Positions 13,389-16,398 of a stretch of 16,398 bases of DNA are shown here, one piece after another. The stretch's first letter is position 1, and each line of letters begins with the position of its first letter. Origin of the DNA: Treponema sp. UBA4232 (GTDB lineage: Bacteria > Spirochaetota > Spirochaetia > Treponematales > Treponemataceae); assembly GCA_002396325.1 (NCBI GenBank), contig DGXM01000221.1, positions 1 to 16,398 of the forward strand. Direction: 5' to 3'. The notes beneath the pieces were generated by a model that searched no databases, had not been told where the DNA came from, and worked only from the letters and a program-made list of their open reading frames with translations. Position numbers and translations under genes: made by a program.

Positions 13389-16301
13389 ATGGATATGATT
13401 AAGTTTTTTTCTGAAGACAAAAAAAATTCCGCTGTTTTTTATTGCGACAAAGATGAGTTTGCCGGTGTAAAAAAAATTTCCGCAAAAGTCTGCAATGATA
13501 TAAAACTTGTGACCGGTTCAATGCCCAGGTTAAACGAAACCGACGTTTCAGACCCGAATTTTGAAAAAGAAGCTGCCTCGGTTCAGGCTGTGGTTTTCGG
13601 TACTGTGGGAAAATCAAAGTTGATTGAATCCTTTGCAGATAAAATCGACCTTTCGAAAATAAAAGGGAAGCGTGAGGTTTACGGATTTTCCGTGTCGGAC
13701 AATCTGCTTGTGATTGCTGGAAGCGATAAACGCGGAACAATCTACGGACTTTTCCACCTTTCTGAACTGCTTGGCGTTTCACCTTTTGTTGACTGGCTTC
13801 ATTTGCTTCCTTCTCATCAGGATTCAGTCACTCTTACGGAGAAGGACAGCTGCATTTCAAAAGAGCCGAGCGTGCGTTTCCGAGGATTTTTTATCAACGA
13901 TGAATGGCCGGCTTTCGGAAACTGGTGCAATCACAATTACGGCGGCTTTACTGCGAAAATGTACGAGCATGTTTTCGAACTGCTCCTGCGTCTGAAGGGA
14001 AATTACCTGTGGCCTGCGATGTGGTCTTCCCGTTTCAGCGATGACGGTCCGGGGCTTTCGAATGCAGAACTTGCGGATGAACTCGGAGTCGTGATGGGTG
14101 CCAGTCACCATGAGCCATGCTGCCGTGCCGGAGAAGAATACAAATATCTGCGCGGACCTGATTCGATTTACGGGGATGCGTGGAATTTCCGTTCAAACGA
14201 AAAAGGAATCACCAAGTTCTGGGAAGACGGCCTGAAACGCAACGGTAAATTCGAAAACGTAATCACCGTGGGCATGCGTGGAGAAGCCGATACTGCAATC
14301 ATGAAAAACGCAGCCCTTGCCGACAACATTGAATTGCTCCGTGATGTCCTGAAGACTCAGAACAAACTGATAAAAAAATATGTGAATGAGGATTTGCAGA
14401 AAGTCCCGCGGATGCTTGCACTTTACAAAGAAGTTGAACCGTATTTCTACGGAGACGAAAAGACAAAAGGCCTCATGGGAAGTCCTGAGCTTGACGGTGT
14501 GACTCTTATGCTGTGCGATGATAATCACGGGAATCTGCGGACAGTCCCTACTGAAGAGATGAGAAGCCACAACGGCGGCTACGGAATGTATTACCATTTT
14601 GATTATCACGGATGGCCCTTCAGTTACGAGTGGATAAACACATCGTATCTTCCGAAAGTAAAGGAGCAGATGACGGCGGCCTATGATTTTGGAATAAGAG
14701 ATTTGTGGATTGTAAATGTGGGCGACATTCTTACCACGGAATTCCCGCTTTCGTATTTCCTGGATTTGGCTTACGATTATGAAAAATATTCCGCATTGGA
14801 TTTTACGACTTTTGATTACACAAAAAAATGGATTGCCTTTAACTTTTCACAGATGACCGGTTCTCAAAAAGCTGATGCTGAATTCATTTTGAATGCCTAC
14901 ACCAAACTTGCAAATACACGCAGAACCGAAAGCATACAAAGCGATACATTCCATCCCGTGAATTTCGGCGAATCTGACAATACGCTTTCGCTTGCGGAAA
15001 AAATAATTGAATGTGCGGAGAATCTTAAAAAGCAGATACCGGAAGACTCTGGCATCTATGAAGCTTTTTTCACGCAGATTTATTACGCGGCGACCGGCAC
15101 GATGAATGTCTTGAGAATGCAGCTCCTTTCAGGTAAAAATCATTGGCTTGCTTCTCATAATATATTGGCCGCAAATGATTATGCGGAAAAAGTGAAAGCC
15201 TGTGTGGAAAAAGATTCTGCACTTGTTGAGGAACTGGATAACTTGAACGGCGGACGCTGGTACGGCATGGGATGGTCTGAGCACTTTGGATTTAAAAACT
15301 GGTGCGAAGCGGAAAACCATTATCCGGTTTATGCCGCGGTTGAGCCGACCCGCAAAAAGAGAGTCGCTGTCTGGGTTGAAGGATGTGATTTTGTTACAAG
15401 CGGGCAGGATTGGACTGTGCGGGACTTGCATATAAATGATTTTTGCAATCCCGAAACTGACGAGGCAAAAGTAAATGTCTTTAACTGCGGCATAAATCCT
15501 GTTCAATTTTCTGTTGAGGATACTAAGGGCAGGAGCTCGTGGCTCTCAACGCAAATCGTTCCTGTTGATTCAAACAAAAAAGACGGGGATTTTTTCCTGC
15601 TCATAAAAATCGACAGAAACAGACTCGCCGCGGATGCAGATAAAACAGATACAATAAAACTCTGCGGAGATGATGGAAAAGGTGCCGTCATGGTTTTGAA
15701 CATCCATGTAAATGCGGATGTTCCAGACATCGGATATGAGAAAAACACTTTTGTGCAGACAGGCTCTTACATCAGCATCGAAGCCCCGCATTATACTGTG
15801 TCAAAAGCAGCAGACGGTGCGGAGTGGAAAGTCCTTGAAGGCTATGGAAAGACTCTTGGAGCTGTAAAATCGTTCCCCGTAACAAAAGTTTATTCTCCAA
15901 GCGACGTGAGTTCTTCTCCGTTTGTGGAATACAAGTTCGTTCTTCCTGATGCAAATGATGAGGAAAACCTCAAGGCATTCGACTTTTACTTGAACCCTTC
16001 AAACCCGGCATTCAAGGACAACAGGCTTCAGTTTATAATAGGACTTAACGGTGAATTCATCTTGAAAGACGTTGTCGGCAAAAACTTCGCGGTGGGAGAC
16101 AATCAGGAGCCGTGGGGAAGTGACATCACGAACAACATCAGAGTCTCAACCGTTTACGCCGCCTGCAGAACCGGCATGAACACCCTTCGCGTCTATCCGG
16201 TCACTCCGAACATTGTCCTTGAAAAAATCGTGATTCACGATGCTAACGAAAAAATGCCCCCAAGCTATCTCGGTGCTCCTGAGACATTCTATGTAAAGTA
16301 G
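13389..16301 (+). CDS. GH115 xylan alpha-1,2-glucuronidase, cytoplasmic
   Basis: This enzyme of 970 residues removes glucuronic or 4-O-methylglucuronic acid from xylan or xylo-oligosaccharides; unlike GH67, GH115 can act on internal substitutions. GH115 hallmarks are RFRGFFINDEWP (163-174), NHNYGGFTAKMYEH (181-194), LRLKGNYLWPAMW (200-212), MGASHHEPCCRAGEEY (236-251), VGMRGEAD (294-301), LCDDNHGNLRTVP (375-387), YYHFDYHGWPFSYEW (401-415) and LWIVNVGDILTTEFP (439-453). The layout fits the family: an N-terminal alpha/beta domain to about 155, barrel to about 480, helical domain to about 640, and beta-rich C-terminal part. There is no signal peptide or lipobox, so it should act in the cytoplasm. 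A second ATG at 13395 has better spacing from GGGG (13383-13386) and may be the true start, giving 968 residues. It stands alone, divergent from the TraX-family gene. Confidence 0.93.
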   Translation: MDMIKFFSEDKKNSAVFYCDKDEFAGVKKISAKVCNDIKLVTGSMPRLNETDVSDPNFEKEAASVQAVVFGTVGKSKLIESFADKIDLSKIKGKREVYGFSVSDNLLVIAGSDKRGTIYGLFHLSELLGVSPFVDWLHLLPSHQDSVTLTEKDSCISKEPSVRFRGFFINDEWPAFGNWCNHNYGGFTAKMYEHVFELLLRLKGNYLWPAMWSSRFSDDGPGLSNAELADELGVVMGASHHEPCCRAGEEYKYLRGPDSIYGDAWNFRSNEKGITKFWEDGLKRNGKFENVITVGMRGEADTAIMKNAALADNIELLRDVLKTQNKLIKKYVNEDLQKVPRMLALYKEVEPYFYGDEKTKGLMGSPELDGVTLMLCDDNHGNLRTVPTEEMRSHNGGYGMYYHFDYHGWPFSYEWINTSYLPKVKEQMTAAYDFGIRDLWIVNVGDILTTEFPLSYFLDLAYDYEKYSALDFTTFDYTKKWIAFNFSQMTGSQKADAEFILNAYTKLANTRRTESIQSDTFHPVNFGESDNTLSLAEKIIECAENLKKQIPEDSGIYEAFFTQIYYAATGTMNVLRMQLLSGKNHWLASHNILAANDYAEKVKACVEKDSALVEELDNLNGGRWYGMGWSEHFGFKNWCEAENHYPVYAAVEPTRKKRVAVWVEGCDFVTSGQDWTVRDLHINDFCNPETDEAKVNVFNCGINPVQFSVEDTKGRSSWLSTQIVPVDSNKKDGDFFLLIKIDRNRLAADADKTDTIKLCGDDGKGAVMVLNIHVNADVPDIGYEKNTFVQTGSYISIEAPHYTVSKAADGAEWKVLEGYGKTLGAVKSFPVTKVYSPSDVSSSPFVEYKFVLPDANDEENLKAFDFYLNPSNPAFKDNRLQFIIGLNGEFILKDVVGKNFAVGDNQEPWGSDITNNIRVSTVYAACRTGMNTLRVYPVTPNIVLEKIVIHDANEKMPPSYLGAPETFYVK

Positions 16302-16307
16302 GCCTTG

Positions 16308-16384
16308 GAATAAAAATCAAAACCCGCTTACAAACGGGAAGGTGCCTGAAACATCTTTCCGTTTTCGGGAGCACATTTTTATTC
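16308..16384. repeat. Nested inverted repeats after the GH115 gene
   Basis: GAATAAAAAT (16308-16317) and ATTTTTATTC (16375-16384) are perfect 10-bp complements enclosing 57 bases. Inside lie CCCG/CGGG (16323-16326 with 16335-16338) and GTGC/GCAC (16342-16345 with 16371-16374). The transcript could fold into a multi-branched structure. No known RNA family is recognised. Confidence 0.5.
16342..16380 (+). terminator. Probable terminator of the GH115 gene
   Basis: GTGC then CTGAAA (16342-16351) can pair with TTTCGG then GCAC, with a two-base bulge, around a loop of about 12 bases. ATTTTTATT follows at 16375-16383. It is the first hairpin with a T run after the stop codon at 16301. The stem is imperfect, so efficiency is uncertain. 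Confidence 0.55.
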
Positions 16385-16398
16385 GTGCGGAGGGTTCA

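Noticed and set aside
1..16398. Search for CRISPR arrays, tRNA or rRNA genes, insertion sequences, defence islands and prophage genes
   Set aside because: I saw no regularly spaced repeats, tRNA-like cloverleaf with conserved bases, transposase, integrase or phage protein.

Overview
The window looks like a stretch of chromosome from a plant-fibre-degrading, host-associated bacterium, most plausibly a gut or rumen spirochaete of the Treponema type. This is an inference from several traits: moderately AT-rich DNA, a YtfQRT/YjfF-type sugar ABC system, a LytS/YesM-type kinase with an AraC-type response regulator, a membrane-bound class III nucleotide cyclase, a cellulase lipoprotein with a relaxed lipobox (LVSC), and an orphan PTS EIIC protein without its phosphotransfer domains. 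A fibre-degrading Firmicute cannot be excluded from the sequence alone. I see no rRNA, tRNA, CRISPR array, insertion sequence, phage gene or attachment site.

Layout. (1) Bases 1-2950, plus strand: the 3' end of a sugar ABC transporter operon, with the C-terminal half of the ATPase (YtfR-like) and two permeases (YtfT-like, YjfF-like), ending in a strong terminator at 2990-3017. (2) Bases 7058-2970, minus strand, converging on the transporter: a membrane-anchored YtfQ-like sugar-binding protein, a sensor histidine kinase and an AraC-type response regulator. They are packed into one operon and form a probable three-part sugar-sensing system. (3) From 7258, plus strand, divergent from the sensor operon: a membrane-integrated class III adenylate cyclase. 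(4) Bases 8901-11012, plus strand: a GH5 (subfamily 2-like) endoglucanase lipoprotein, with an EIIC-only PTS permease starting directly after its stop codon. (5) Bases 13216-11070, minus strand: a TraX-family membrane protein, a histidine phosphatase and an AlkD-like DNA alkylation repair protein, which look like a small unrelated housekeeping cluster. (6) Bases 13389-16301, plus strand: a large GH115 xylan alpha-glucuronidase without a signal peptide. Bases 16302-16398 are non-coding, rich in inverted repeats, and include a probable terminator.

How the parts may work together (inference). The binding protein closely resembles the receptor subunit of the transporter family encoded next to it. 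The kinase and regulator therefore probably sense the sugar that the ABC system imports and control that uptake, and perhaps the glycanases too. GH5 would cut beta-1,4-glucan outside the inner membrane. The coupled EIIC is a candidate route for a beta-glucoside product. GH115 would remove (methyl)glucuronic acid from imported xylan fragments in the cytoplasm.

The most unusual points are three. The transporter operon's terminator is written inside the conserved C-terminal codons of the convergent regulator gene. The cellulase is coupled to an EIIC that has no EIIB or EIIA. The cyclase has a strong promoter whose predicted start falls on its start codon.
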